This document shows, piece by piece, positions 1-6,143 of a stretch of 6,143 nucleotides of DNA; position 1 is the first letter of the stretch; every line of letters starts with the position of its first letter. The stretch is taken from NCBI GenBank assembly GCA_913060845.1, contig CAJXVF010000161.1:1-6143 (forward strand), read 5' to 3'. A program made the translations under genes and the position numbers. Under the pieces are notes generated by a model, which was not told the origin of the DNA, searched no databases, and saw only the letters and a list, made by a program, of their open reading frames with translations. This stretch comes from an uncultured Alphaproteobacteria bacterium (GTDB lineage Bacteria > Pseudomonadota > Alphaproteobacteria > Bin95).

Positions 1-51
1 AGATCTACACCTCTCTATTCGTCGGCAGCGTCAGATGTGTATAAGAGACAG
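1..51 (+). other. Illumina Nextera adapter left at the contig end (artefact)
   Basis: This is synthetic library sequence, not genome. Bases 1-10 (AGATCTACAC) match the 3' end of the P5 oligo. Bases 11-18 (CTCTCTAT) match the i5 index known as S502/N502. Bases 19-32 (TCGTCGGCAGCGTC) are the Nextera read-1 primer tail, and bases 33-51 (AGATGTGTATAAGAGACAG) are the 19-bp Tn5 mosaic end used in tagmentation. The parts sit in the exact order and spacing of a Nextera i5 adapter reading into an insert that begins at base 52. The mosaic end should not be annotated as a transposon. Any open frame crossing base 51 carries false residues. Confidence 0.98.
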
Positions 52-2336
52 CCCCCCTGGCGGACTTCAAGCGCACCGGATGCAACGAAATACATGGCCG
101 CGCCTCTGTCCCCAACTGACAGGATTGTTTCGCCGGGCGTCGTGAACCGCGTGTCAAACGCTCGCGCCAGTTTCCGCCGTTGCTTGGGGTCAAGCGCTTC
201 AAACAGCGGCACGCGATTTAAGAGGGCGACGGGCTTAAGCGTCAGGTCTAGCCTGGGTGGTTTAGTCGCTTCGTGTTCACGGCGATCCAAGTCAGTGATC
301 AAACTATCATGCAATTCCTGGCCGATGACGCCGTCATTTAGGAGCCGCCGGTACTGCTGACGCTCGCGGCGGAGTGCGGCATAGGCGATCAATGTGCGCT
401 CAACGGCGCTTGCATATTTTGGATATTGCGCGGCGATTACATTGATTTCGGTGTTGATATCCTCGTGCCGCATCTGCATGAACTGAACGAGATTAGCGGC
501 GGCATCTTCACCGATCATCGGCGGCATTGTGGTTTCAGCGAACCGGGCCAGTTCCCGTGCGACGCGCTCGCCTTCTAGCAGTGTGATGAAGTGCAGCTCA
601 ATCGCGGACCGAAGCGGCGCATCCAGATGAAAAATGCGCTGAAGCCGGATTGCTAATCGATATGCAGGGGATGGCTTCAGCGCCTCCTTCGCCGCTTGTT
701 GATACCCTTCCCGCCCACTTAAGCGCGCTGCATCAGCGATCCGGTCAGCATCCAAGCGCAGCATGCCAGCGGCACGGGGACCAATGGCACCATCTTCAAA
801 CGCTTGACGGATCAGGCGCGTTTCCTGGCCGCTGATGATGGTGAGCCCCAAACGGAGGCGTTCGCCGAACGGAATACGCTCATCGCCTGCTTGCGCCTCA
901 GCTTGCGCCACGACCTGTTCTTGTTGCGCACCCAAGGCCGCTTCAACAGCGAGCAAAGCCTCTGGCTCCAAATGACGGGCGCGGACAAGATCACGGACAA
1001 CGGTGCGGACACGTTCTAGCGCACCAGCAATAATTTTCTCCCGCAGCGCCATATCCGTCGATGAGAGCTTATTGAGGCCAAGCTTTCGGGTTAGCCATGC
1101 CAAGGTCGAGGCGTTCAGGAAGATTGTTGCGAGCGTATAAGATGCTGCGATCGCCGCCAGCATGCGCGCATCCTCGCCAAGCACGCTCATATCAGCGATG
1201 GAGATCGCCAGCACCAACGTCACGGAGCCACGCACCCCGCCCCAAATGACCAGATAGCTTTGTGGACGGGTCAAGGGCGCCGTCAGCCGGAGGGCTGCCA
1301 TAAGCGGCAACAGGCCAAACAAAATCACCGCCCGTGCCGCCATCGCACAAAGATAAACAAGGAGTGTGAGCGGCGCGATTAGCCAGCCAAGCTCACCGAT
1401 CAGGCCGGGCACCAAGCTTGTCGCAATCATCATAATCAGCGCATTCGCCCAAAAGCCGATCTGCGCCCACACGGCTTTCACGGTCTGCCAGTTCCCTGGC
1501 CCCATGCGCATGAATCCGGCCCACCCCGTGGTGAGACCTGCAAATACGACAGCAACAACGCCGGAGCCGCCAAAAATCTGCTCCGAGATAATGAAAGCGC
1601 CATAAGCCACAATGACTGTAATCGTCGCCTCAGCGACCGTAGATCGCACAAGCAGCGGGTATATTCGGCTAGCGATAACGGCGATGCTCCAACCTACAGC
1701 AGCGCCTGAGCCGAAGCTGTACAAAAACCCAGTTACCAATCCGCCGAGCGACGGCTCTGCCTCATTCCGCATAACGGCGAGCAACAGCCCGAATATCGTG
1801 ATCGCAGCCGCATCGTTCAGCAGGCTTTCGCCTTCAAGGATTGTCAGCAGCCGACGCGGAGCCCCAATTTCCCGGAATGTGCTGACAACCGCGCCGGGGT
1901 CCGTCGTCGCGACGGCAGCACCGACCAGGAGACAAGCCAGAAGCGCCATGGGCGAGGCTAGCCACAGCATCACGCCAATAGCGCCAGTCGCAGCGACAAC
2001 GGCCAGAACGGCCATCGCCAATACAGCAGCAGAATCCGCCAGCAGCCGGCGAACGTTCACGGCTAGCGTCATATCAAACAGAAGCGGCGGCAAAAAGAAG
2101 TACAGCAAAGCCTGGGAATCAAGCGCTAATTGCTCAACGAACCATTGGTCGTAGGTGTCGAGCGAGCCCCGAAAAATCTCAAACCCAAAAATAGATGTCG
2201 CCAGGCCATGGCTAAGCCCAAGTGCTGCCAGCAGCACTGCGACTGGCTGGCCAAGCTTCCGCGCCAAGGTTACTGCCAGGGCGGCAGCACCCAATAGGGC
2301 AATCAGCACAAGGAGAATGACTACGGCGATGCTCAT
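52..2336 (-). CDS. CPA1/NhaP-type Na+/H+ antiporter with C-terminal cyclic-nucleotide-binding domain, 3'-truncated
   Basis: Predicted inner-membrane cation/proton antiporter that exchanges cytoplasmic Na+ (or K+/Li+) for H+. Residues 1 to about 418 form a hydrophobic block of roughly 12-13 membrane helices. CPA1 hallmarks are visible: TTDPGAVV at 144-151, E170 and the N174-D175 pair in ESLLNDAA (the ion-binding ND motif), and WGGVRGSV at 365-372 with R369. T145, E170, N174 and D175 match the spacing of the ion-site residues in archaeal NhaP. Residues about 425-705 are charged, helical and soluble, presumably cytoplasmic. From about 709 (VPLF...) a Crp-like cyclic-nucleotide-binding fold begins, with PGETI at 734-738 and the MYFVASGALEV strand at 748-758. 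Only about 53 residues of that domain remain before genomic sequence ends at residue 761; its phosphate-binding cassette is missing, so ligand binding cannot be judged. An apparent tail ending in CLLYTSDAADE is adapter translation. The ATG is the first possible start, because an in-frame TGA lies one codon upstream (2340-2342). No clear Shine-Dalgarno sequence is seen. It follows the glutamate-synthase-like gene by 72 bp. The layout resembles plant SOS1 and sperm NHE (SLC9C1). Na+ rather than K+ as substrate is assumed from the family. Confidence 0.93.
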
Positions 2337-2408
2337 GGGTCAGCAAATATTATGGGCCATTTCAAGGCCTAAGCGCAAACCAAGCTCGGCATCGCAATAA
2401 ATTTAGGC

Positions 2409-4100
2409 TTAGAATACGCCGCGACCGCGCGCCTCTTGATACCGCGCTTCACGATCCACCTGAATATCGCGGTGGGGGCGGAAGCTGTCCGTTTGGGCGG
2501 CGGCCCACCAATCTGCATAGCGTGTTGCGCCTGGGTCTTCGATCAACTGGTCACAGGTGATGAACGGATAAATCCGATCAATCGCCCGCAGCTCATTCGG
2601 GCTGATGCGGTGATGCAGATGATGCGGCTCAAGCTCGCTTGGATGATCGAGCCCGGCAGCCGCGACGATCTCTTTCAGCGTTTCGATAGTGTGGTCATGG
2701 AAGCGATGCACACGTTGGGCTTTGTCCTCAACAACCAATCCGCGCTGGCGAAGCTTATCCTGGGTCGCAACGCCAACTGGGCATTCGCCGGTGTGGCACT
2801 TCAATGAATGAATGCAGCCGACCGTGAACATGAAGGCGCGGGCGGCATTGGTCCAATCCGCGCCAATAGCTGCGTTAGCTGCAATATGAAACGCGCCAGT
2901 CGCTTTACCTGCGGCTGCAATGCGCACCCTGTCACGAAGGCCGGCGCCGACAAGCGCGTTCCGTGTCAGCACCAGCCCCTCACGGAGCGGCATGCCAACG
3001 TGATCTGCAAATTCCTGGGGCGCAGCACCCGTGCCGCCCTCACCGCCATCCACAACGACGAAGTCGACCGTCGTATCCAGTTCATGCATGGCCTTAGCCA
3101 TAGCGAATACTTCATGGGGCTGGCCAACGCAGAATTTCAGGCCGACAGGCTTACCGCCGCTCAATTCCCTGAGTTTCGCTGCCCATTCAATCATTTCCCG
3201 CGGGCTATTGAAGGCGCTGTGGAACGCTGGAGAGATACAATCCGTACCAACTGGAACGCCCCGCGCTTCGGCGATTTCTTCAGTCACTTTTGCACCCGGC
3301 AGCATCCCGCCGTGGCCGGGTTTGGCCCCTTGGCTAAGCTTAATTTCGATCATCTTGACCTGGGGGTCTTGTGCAGTCGCCTGGAACGCGCCTTCATCAA
3401 AAGACCCATCACGGTTACGGCACCCGAAGTAGCCTGACCCAATTTCCCAAACGATATCGCCGCCATGCTTGCGGTGATATCGGCTGATCGAGCCTTCGCC
3501 TGTGTCGTGATAGAAATTACCCCGTTTCGCACCCAGGTTCAGCGATTCAATGGCGTTTGCGCTTAATGAGCCGAAGCTCATGGCGGAGATGTTCAAGAGC
3601 GATGCCGAATACGGCAGCTTGCAATCCGCCCCACCCACATCAACCCGCAAATCGCCTTCGCAATGGGGACGTGGGGCCATGGAGTGCGTGATAAACTCGT
3701 AGTCACTGGAGTAGACGTTCAAGCGCGTCCCGAACGCCATTGCGCTTTCCTGGCCCTTTGCCCGCGCATACACGACGGAGCGACTGTCCCGGTCAATTGG
3801 CCGACCCTCAAGATCCCCCTCAACGACGTATTGGCGGAGATAGGGCCTAAGTTCTTCAAAAACCCACCGAGCGCGGGCAATAATTGGATAATTCCGCATC
3901 AAGGCGTGATGGCGCTGGTTCATGTCCCAGAGACCAAGCAGCACTAGGCTGCCAAAAATCGCGACTGCCCACCACGCATGGACTGATGCGGTAAGGCAGA
4001 TCAACGCAACCAGAAGTCCGACACATGCAAGCAGAAATCCGCCAAGGCGCTTTACGATCGCTGGGATATGCAACCGACCAAAATCATTATCTATCGCCAA
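2409..4100 (-). CDS. Membrane-anchored FMN-binding glutamate-synthase-family protein (GltB central/FMN domain only)
   Basis: A 563-residue protein of the stand-alone glutamate-synthase-like family (COG0069). It carries the FMN/(3Fe-4S) synthase core of GltB but no N-terminal glutaminase domain and no C-terminal GltB beta-helix. Residues about 21-40 and 43-60 form a membrane hairpin, placing the catalytic part in the cytoplasm. Family motifs in order: ISAMSFGSLS (171-180), GAKRGNFYHDTGEGSISRYH (190-209), KLSQGAKPGHGG (254-265), VVDGGEGGTGAAP (349-361), the FMN-phosphate-type loop AAAGKATGAF (395-404), and C429-X5-C435-X4-C440 followed by PVGVATQ. That cysteine spacing matches the 3Fe-4S site of bacterial GltB. 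The true reaction is unknown: without the glutaminase domain it would need free ammonia or a partner, and no gltD-like gene is in the window. The start is TTG; no ATG or GTG lies in frame between the upstream stop (4137-4139) and this codon, and GGAGAG sits 8 nt upstream. Length and motifs are typical of the family, with no sign of damage. It lies 36 bp after the usp gene, in the same frame. Confidence 0.93.
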   Translation of the reverse strand: MAIDNDFGRLHIPAIVKRLGGFLLACVGLLVALICLTASVHAWWAVAIFGSLVLLGLWDMNQRHHALMRNYPIIARARWVFEELRPYLRQYVVEGDLEGRPIDRDSRSVVYARAKGQESAMAFGTRLNVYSSDYEFITHSMAPRPHCEGDLRVDVGGADCKLPYSASLLNISAMSFGSLSANAIESLNLGAKRGNFYHDTGEGSISRYHRKHGGDIVWEIGSGYFGCRNRDGSFDEGAFQATAQDPQVKMIEIKLSQGAKPGHGGMLPGAKVTEEIAEARGVPVGTDCISPAFHSAFNSPREMIEWAAKLRELSGGKPVGLKFCVGQPHEVFAMAKAMHELDTTVDFVVVDGGEGGTGAAPQEFADHVGMPLREGLVLTRNALVGAGLRDRVRIAAAGKATGAFHIAANAAIGADWTNAARAFMFTVGCIHSLKCHTGECPVGVATQDKLRQRGLVVEDKAQRVHRFHDHTIETLKEIVAAAGLDHPSELEPHHLHHRISPNELRAIDRIYPFITCDQLIEDPGATRYADWWAAAQTDSFRPHRDIQVDREARYQEARGRGVF

Positions 4101-4106
4101 GGCTTG

Positions 4107-4112
4107 CTCTCC
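4107..4112 (-). promoter_or_regulatory. Ribosome binding site deciding a TTG start
   Basis: On the minus strand GGAGAG is followed, counted from the end of GGAG, by 8 nt and then TTG (4100-4098). The frame is open back to the usp stop codon TAG at 4137-4139, with no ATG or GTG in those 12 codons. The Shine-Dalgarno spacing therefore supports TTG as the start of the glutamate-synthase-like gene. A later start would remove the membrane hairpin. Confidence 0.7.
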
Positions 4113-4136
4113 GCCGAATGCCGTTCTGTGTTCAGA

Positions 4137-4562
4137 CTACTCTCTGACAATGAGAACCGAAGCCGTTGTGTTCCGTTGCACCATATCGGCTGTTGGGCCG
4201 ATCAGGCGGTCGGCTAGTTCTGGCCTGTGGGATGACATTACGATCAGGTCGGCGTCAAGCTTCTTCGCCGCCGCTACAATCTCCCGGAAGGTCCGGCCAA
4301 TTGCGACATGGGATGTGACCTTATAATCAGCCAACTCAGCATTAACGACGTCCGCCAGGGCGTTTGTGGCACCCGCAACAATCGTCGTCTCAATATCCGG
4401 CGGTAAGTACTGCGCTGTCATTGAAGTGCGCACTTCAGGCACGACAGTCATGACATGCATGGCGGCGCCGAACGAGTCCGCGAGTGCCTTAGCCGTTGGC
4501 ATCGCTTTGGCCCAGGAGCTTGGTTCAGAGAGGTCAATCGGAAGCAGGATGGTCTTATACAT
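4137..4562 (-). CDS. UspA-family universal stress protein with degenerate ATP-binding motif
   Basis: A 141-residue single Usp domain, the normal size for the family, expected to be a cytoplasmic dimer with an alpha/beta fold. It opens with strand YKTILLPIDLSEPS (2-15), where D10 is the conserved acidic residue of strand 1, and ends with strand ASVLIVRE (134-141). Strand LDADLIVMSSH (102-112) leads into the nucleotide loop. ATP-binding members carry G-X2-G-X9-G-S/T there; here the residues are S110-X2-R113-X8-G122-P123, so two glycines and the final Ser/Thr are lost and the loop is one residue shorter. ATP binding is therefore doubtful. The start is ATG with GGGGAG 8 nt upstream. It sits 13 bp after a TRAP permease gene. 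TeaD of Halomonas elongata, a Usp encoded with the TeaABC TRAP transporter, modulates ectoine uptake, so a regulatory role on the neighbouring permease is the leading idea (inference). Confidence 0.9.
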   Translation of the reverse strand: MYKTILLPIDLSEPSSWAKAMPTAKALADSFGAAMHVMTVVPEVRTSMTAQYLPPDIETTIVAGATNALADVVNAELADYKVTSHVAIGRTFREIVAAAKKLDADLIVMSSHRPELADRLIGPTADMVQRNTTASVLIVRE

Positions 4563-4570
4563 ATCAAGCG

Positions 4571-4578
4571 CTCCCCTA
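4571..4578 (-). promoter_or_regulatory. usp ribosome binding site fused to the TRAP permease stop codon
   Basis: The minus strand reads TAGGGGAG. TAG (4578-4576) is the stop codon of the TRAP permease, and it runs directly into GGGGAG (4576-4571), sharing one G. GGGGAG is 8 nt from the usp ATG. Ribosomes ending the permease finish on top of the usp initiation site, which suggests translational coupling and supports co-transcription. Confidence 0.75.
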
Positions 4579-6051
4579 TGCTGTCGCCGCAGCGGTCGCC
4601 GTTGGAACCCGGCGGCGCTGGACCATGATGAGTAAGGCTAAGATCAACAAGGCCGGAATGTAGGCCAGATACTTGCTCGGCGTATCGGCAGGTTTCAGGA
4701 CTTCCAAAATCTGCTGATTCCAATCTAGACCGATCTTCTTGGCCGTTGAATCAAAGGCCGCGTCATCGATGATCGTCTTGCCATCATTCTGCGCGACCGT
4801 CAGGCCAACTGCTGCGAGCCTGGCTGTACCGTCTGCGCCTTCAGGCACAGGAAGGACGACGACCCATTCCCGTTTCGAGCCCACAGCATTTACACCGGCA
4901 ATTGTCATACGAAGTTCAGCGCCTGGAGCCGTATTCCCCAGCGCTTCCGCCAGTTGGGCCGGAGGCACGGAATTATAGGGTAGGAAGGCTTGGTCCATCC
5001 AAAAGCCGGGGCGGAAGAACGTGAATGCCAGGAGCAGCAGCACAGCCGTCTCCCAGATCTTGTTCCGTGCAAAGAACCAGCCTTGGGTGGCGGCGGCGAA
5101 TAGCAACATCGCTATCGTCGCCGTTATGAATATGAAGATGCCATGTATCCAATCAACGCCAATCAACAACAGATCCGTGTTGAAGATGAACAGGAACGGC
5201 AGCGCTGCGGTGCGAAGCGAATAGAAGAATGCCACGAACCCAGTTTTTATCGGGTCACCCCCCGATATCGCCGCCGCCGCAAATGAGGCAAGTCCGACAG
5301 GTGGCGTCACATCCGCCATGATGCCGAAGTAGAAGACGAAGAGGTGGACCGCGATCAACGGCACGATCAGCCCGTTTTCCTGGCCAAGCGTTACGATGAC
5401 CGGGGCCAGCAAGGCTGAAACGACGATGTAGTTGGCCGTTGTCGGCAGGCCCATGCCCAGGATTAGCGATAGCACCGCCGTCAGGAACAGGATGGCGAGC
5501 AAGTTACCGCCACCCAGCACCTCAACCACGTCCGCCAATGCAGAGCCAACGCCCGTTTGGCTAACGGCACCAACGATGATGCCTGCTGTGGCCGTCGCGA
5601 TGCCAATGCCGATCATGTTGCGAGCGCCAGAAATCAGGCCCTCAATCAGCTCATTAAAGCCGCGCTTGGCTTGAGTAGAGAGATCATTCTGCTTGCGGAA
5701 GAACGCCATGATCGGGCGCTGCGTCACAAGAATGAAGATCATGAATGCGGATGCCCAGAAGGCCGAAAGGCCAGGCGACAAACGGTCCACCATCAGCGCC
5801 CATACAAGCACCACGACTGGCAGGATGAAGTGCAAACCTGACTTGATCGTTGGCCCTGGAAGCGGCAACGCTGCGACAGGTGCATTCGGATCATCCATCT
5901 TCGGTTCGGGATAATTAGACCCAAACTTCAGAAGACCGACATACACGGTAGTCAGCAACGCAAAGATCACATAGGGAGCCGCCGAACCAAACGTCGGTTT
6001 GATCCAACCCATGCCGTAACCCGCATTTCCCAGATGATCGGTAATTTTCAC
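4576..6051 (-). CDS. TRAP transporter permease, C-terminal half of a fused DctQM/DctM protein with DUF3394-like C-terminal domain
   Basis: Inner-membrane subunit of a tripartite (TRAP) transporter, which uses an ion gradient, usually Na+, to import substrate delivered by a periplasmic binding protein. DctM hallmarks are clear: LGMGLPTTANYIV at 198-210 and HLFVFYFGIMADVTPPVGLA at 236-255. Hydrophobic helices lie near 24-44, 73-89, 95-112, 145-163, 184-222 (two), 227-245, 247-262, 270-290, 300-320, 332-347 and 461-477. Residues about 348-460 are soluble; flanking positive charges (R329, K331; R479-R481) put this part in the periplasm. It matches the position of the DUF3394 domain known at the C end of fused TRAP permeases. 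Fused relatives are roughly 650-880 residues. At 491 residues this protein lacks the DctQ part and the first half of DctM. The 92 bases upstream do not continue the missing half in any frame. Start: GTG at 6051-6049, with an in-frame TGA at 6060-6058 and GAGGTG just ahead; ATG at residue 14 is an alternative. No binding-protein gene is in view, so the substrate is unknown. Confidence 0.87.
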   Translation of the reverse strand: MKITDHLGNAGYGMGWIKPTFGSAAPYVIFALLTTVYVGLLKFGSNYPEPKMDDPNAPVAALPLPGPTIKSGLHFILPVVVLVWALMVDRLSPGLSAFWASAFMIFILVTQRPIMAFFRKQNDLSTQAKRGFNELIEGLISGARNMIGIGIATATAGIIVGAVSQTGVGSALADVVEVLGGGNLLAILFLTAVLSLILGMGLPTTANYIVVSALLAPVIVTLGQENGLIVPLIAVHLFVFYFGIMADVTPPVGLASFAAAAISGGDPIKTGFVAFFYSLRTAALPFLFIFNTDLLLIGVDWIHGIFIFITATIAMLLFAAATQGWFFARNKIWETAVLLLLAFTFFRPGFWMDQAFLPYNSVPPAQLAEALGNTAPGAELRMTIAGVNAVGSKREWVVVLPVPEGADGTARLAAVGLTVAQNDGKTIIDDAAFDSTAKKIGLDWNQQILEVLKPADTPSKYLAYIPALLILALLIMVQRRRVPTATAAATA

Positions 6052-6053
6052 CC

Positions 6054-6059
6054 CACCTC
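6054..6059 (-). promoter_or_regulatory. Probable ribosome binding site of the TRAP permease gene
   Basis: The minus strand reads GAGGTG, six bases complementary to the 16S rRNA tail. From the end of GAGG there are only 4 nt to the GTG start at 6051, a short spacing. It is the only good Shine-Dalgarno match near the open end of the frame, and a TGA at 6060-6058 rules out an earlier in-frame start. Confidence 0.45.
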
Positions 6060-6066
6060 ACCATGA

Positions 6067-6095
6067 ATTATACCCGGAGTCATAGAGAAGCCGAA
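6067..6095 (-). promoter_or_regulatory. Candidate sigma-70-type promoter for the four-gene cluster
   Basis: A perfect -10 hexamer TATAAT lies at 6072-6067. With a 17-bp spacer the -35 position reads TTCGGC (6095-6090), a poor match to TTGACA. Transcription would begin only about 8 nt before the GTG start, leaving almost no leader. The box is therefore suggestive rather than convincing; it may be chance, or the true start codon may be the ATG at 6012. Confidence 0.3.
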
Positions 6096-6143
6096 TTTGA
6101 TGGCTTGACCTTTATGTTTGAAGCGATTCAGCTATGTCGATGA

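Larger units (their letters stand above)
52..6051 (-). other. Putative operon: TRAP permease - usp - glutamate-synthase-like - Na+/H+ antiporter
   Basis: All four genes run in the same direction with gaps of 13, 36 and 72 bp. The first junction shows stop/Shine-Dalgarno overlap, and no strong terminator (GC-rich stem plus T run) is visible in any gap. The first three are very likely co-transcribed. The antiporter is less certain, because its gap is larger and it has no clear ribosome binding site. Functional linkage through Na+ and solute balance is inference. Confidence 0.6.
6052..6143. other. Right-end sequence with no recognisable gene
   Basis: Ninety-two bases lie between the TRAP permease start and the window edge. 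On the minus strand all three frames contain stops: one has TAA at 6114-6112 after nine codons (IDIAESLQT), one has TAG at 6134-6132 and then 24 codons ending in a TGA that overlaps the GTG start as GTGA, and the third has TGA stops. None of the translations looks like DctM. The IDIAESLQT stretch could be the tail of an upstream gene, but nine residues cannot show that. Confidence 0.5.

Noticed and set aside
33..51. Tn5 transposon end as a natural mobile element
   Set aside because: It is embedded in the exact Nextera adapter structure with index and primer tail, so it comes from library preparation.
37..360. Plus-strand open frame starting MYKRQ
   Set aside because: Its start lies in the adapter and the rest is antisense to the antiporter.
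1612..2154. 180-codon plus-strand open frame
   Set aside because: It lies wholly antisense to the antiporter membrane domain; its Ser/Thr/Ala-rich composition is that of a shadow frame, and the minus strand has clear family motifs.
2367..2408. Inverted repeat GCCTAA/TTAGGC between the antiporter and glutamate-synthase-like genes as a terminator
   Set aside because: Only six paired bases around a 30-base gap, AT-containing stem and no T run; too weak to call a terminator or operator.
2618..2645. His-rich stretch EPHHLHHRI in the glutamate-synthase-like protein (residues 491-499) as a metal site
   Set aside because: It falls in the ordinary C-terminal tail after the cysteine cluster, and nothing else suggests metal binding there.
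2808..3437. 209-codon plus-strand open frame
   Set aside because: Antisense to the conserved core of the glutamate-synthase-like gene, including its FMN loops; no recognisable domain.
5557..5914. Overlapping plus-strand open frames across the TRAP gene
   Set aside because: Antisense to DctM helices and in conflict with a strongly supported gene; the translations are low-complexity or charged shadows.
6105..6138. Plus-strand promoter beginning at TTGACC (6105-6110)
   Set aside because: No -10-like hexamer lies at 16-18 bp, and no downstream gene can be seen before the window ends.

Overview
The window looks like one short contig from a proteobacterium, most likely an alphaproteobacterium. 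That assignment is inferred from the gene families, the moderately high GC content and the TRAP-permease/UspA pairing; there is no rRNA or other marker gene to confirm it. The first 51 bases are not biological. They are an Illumina Nextera adapter (P5 tail, i5 index CTCTCTAT, read-1 primer site and Tn5 mosaic end), so genomic sequence starts at base 52 and the left edge is an assembly end.

Four genes, all on the minus strand and closely spaced, fill the rest. In transcription order (right to left) they are: the C-terminal half of a DctM-type TRAP transporter permease with a periplasmic C-terminal domain (6051-4576); a UspA-like universal stress protein with an eroded ATP-binding motif (4562-4137); a membrane-anchored, stand-alone glutamate-synthase-like flavoprotein that keeps the 3Fe-4S cysteine motif and starts at TTG (4100-2409); and a CPA1/NhaP-type Na+/H+ antiporter with a long cytoplasmic region leading into a cyclic-nucleotide-binding domain, cut off by the contig end (2336-<52). 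Gaps are 13, 36 and 72 bp, which fits one operon. The 92 bp to the right of the TRAP gene hold no recognisable gene but do contain a TATAAT box close to the GTG start.

A possible common theme is salt and solute physiology, and this is inference. TRAP transporters use the Na+ gradient to take up organic anions or osmolytes, TRAP-linked Usp proteins can modulate uptake (TeaD of Halomonas is the known case), the antiporter exports Na+, and a glutamate-synthase-like enzyme would touch the glutamate pool. No gene fixes the transported substrate.

No tRNA, rRNA, CRISPR array, insertion sequence or phage gene was seen. Long plus-strand open frames are shadows of the minus-strand genes. I found no wholly new system. 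The points most worth checking are the half-length TRAP permease, the degenerate Usp beside it, the SOS1-like antiporter layout and the adapter contamination that creates false protein ends.
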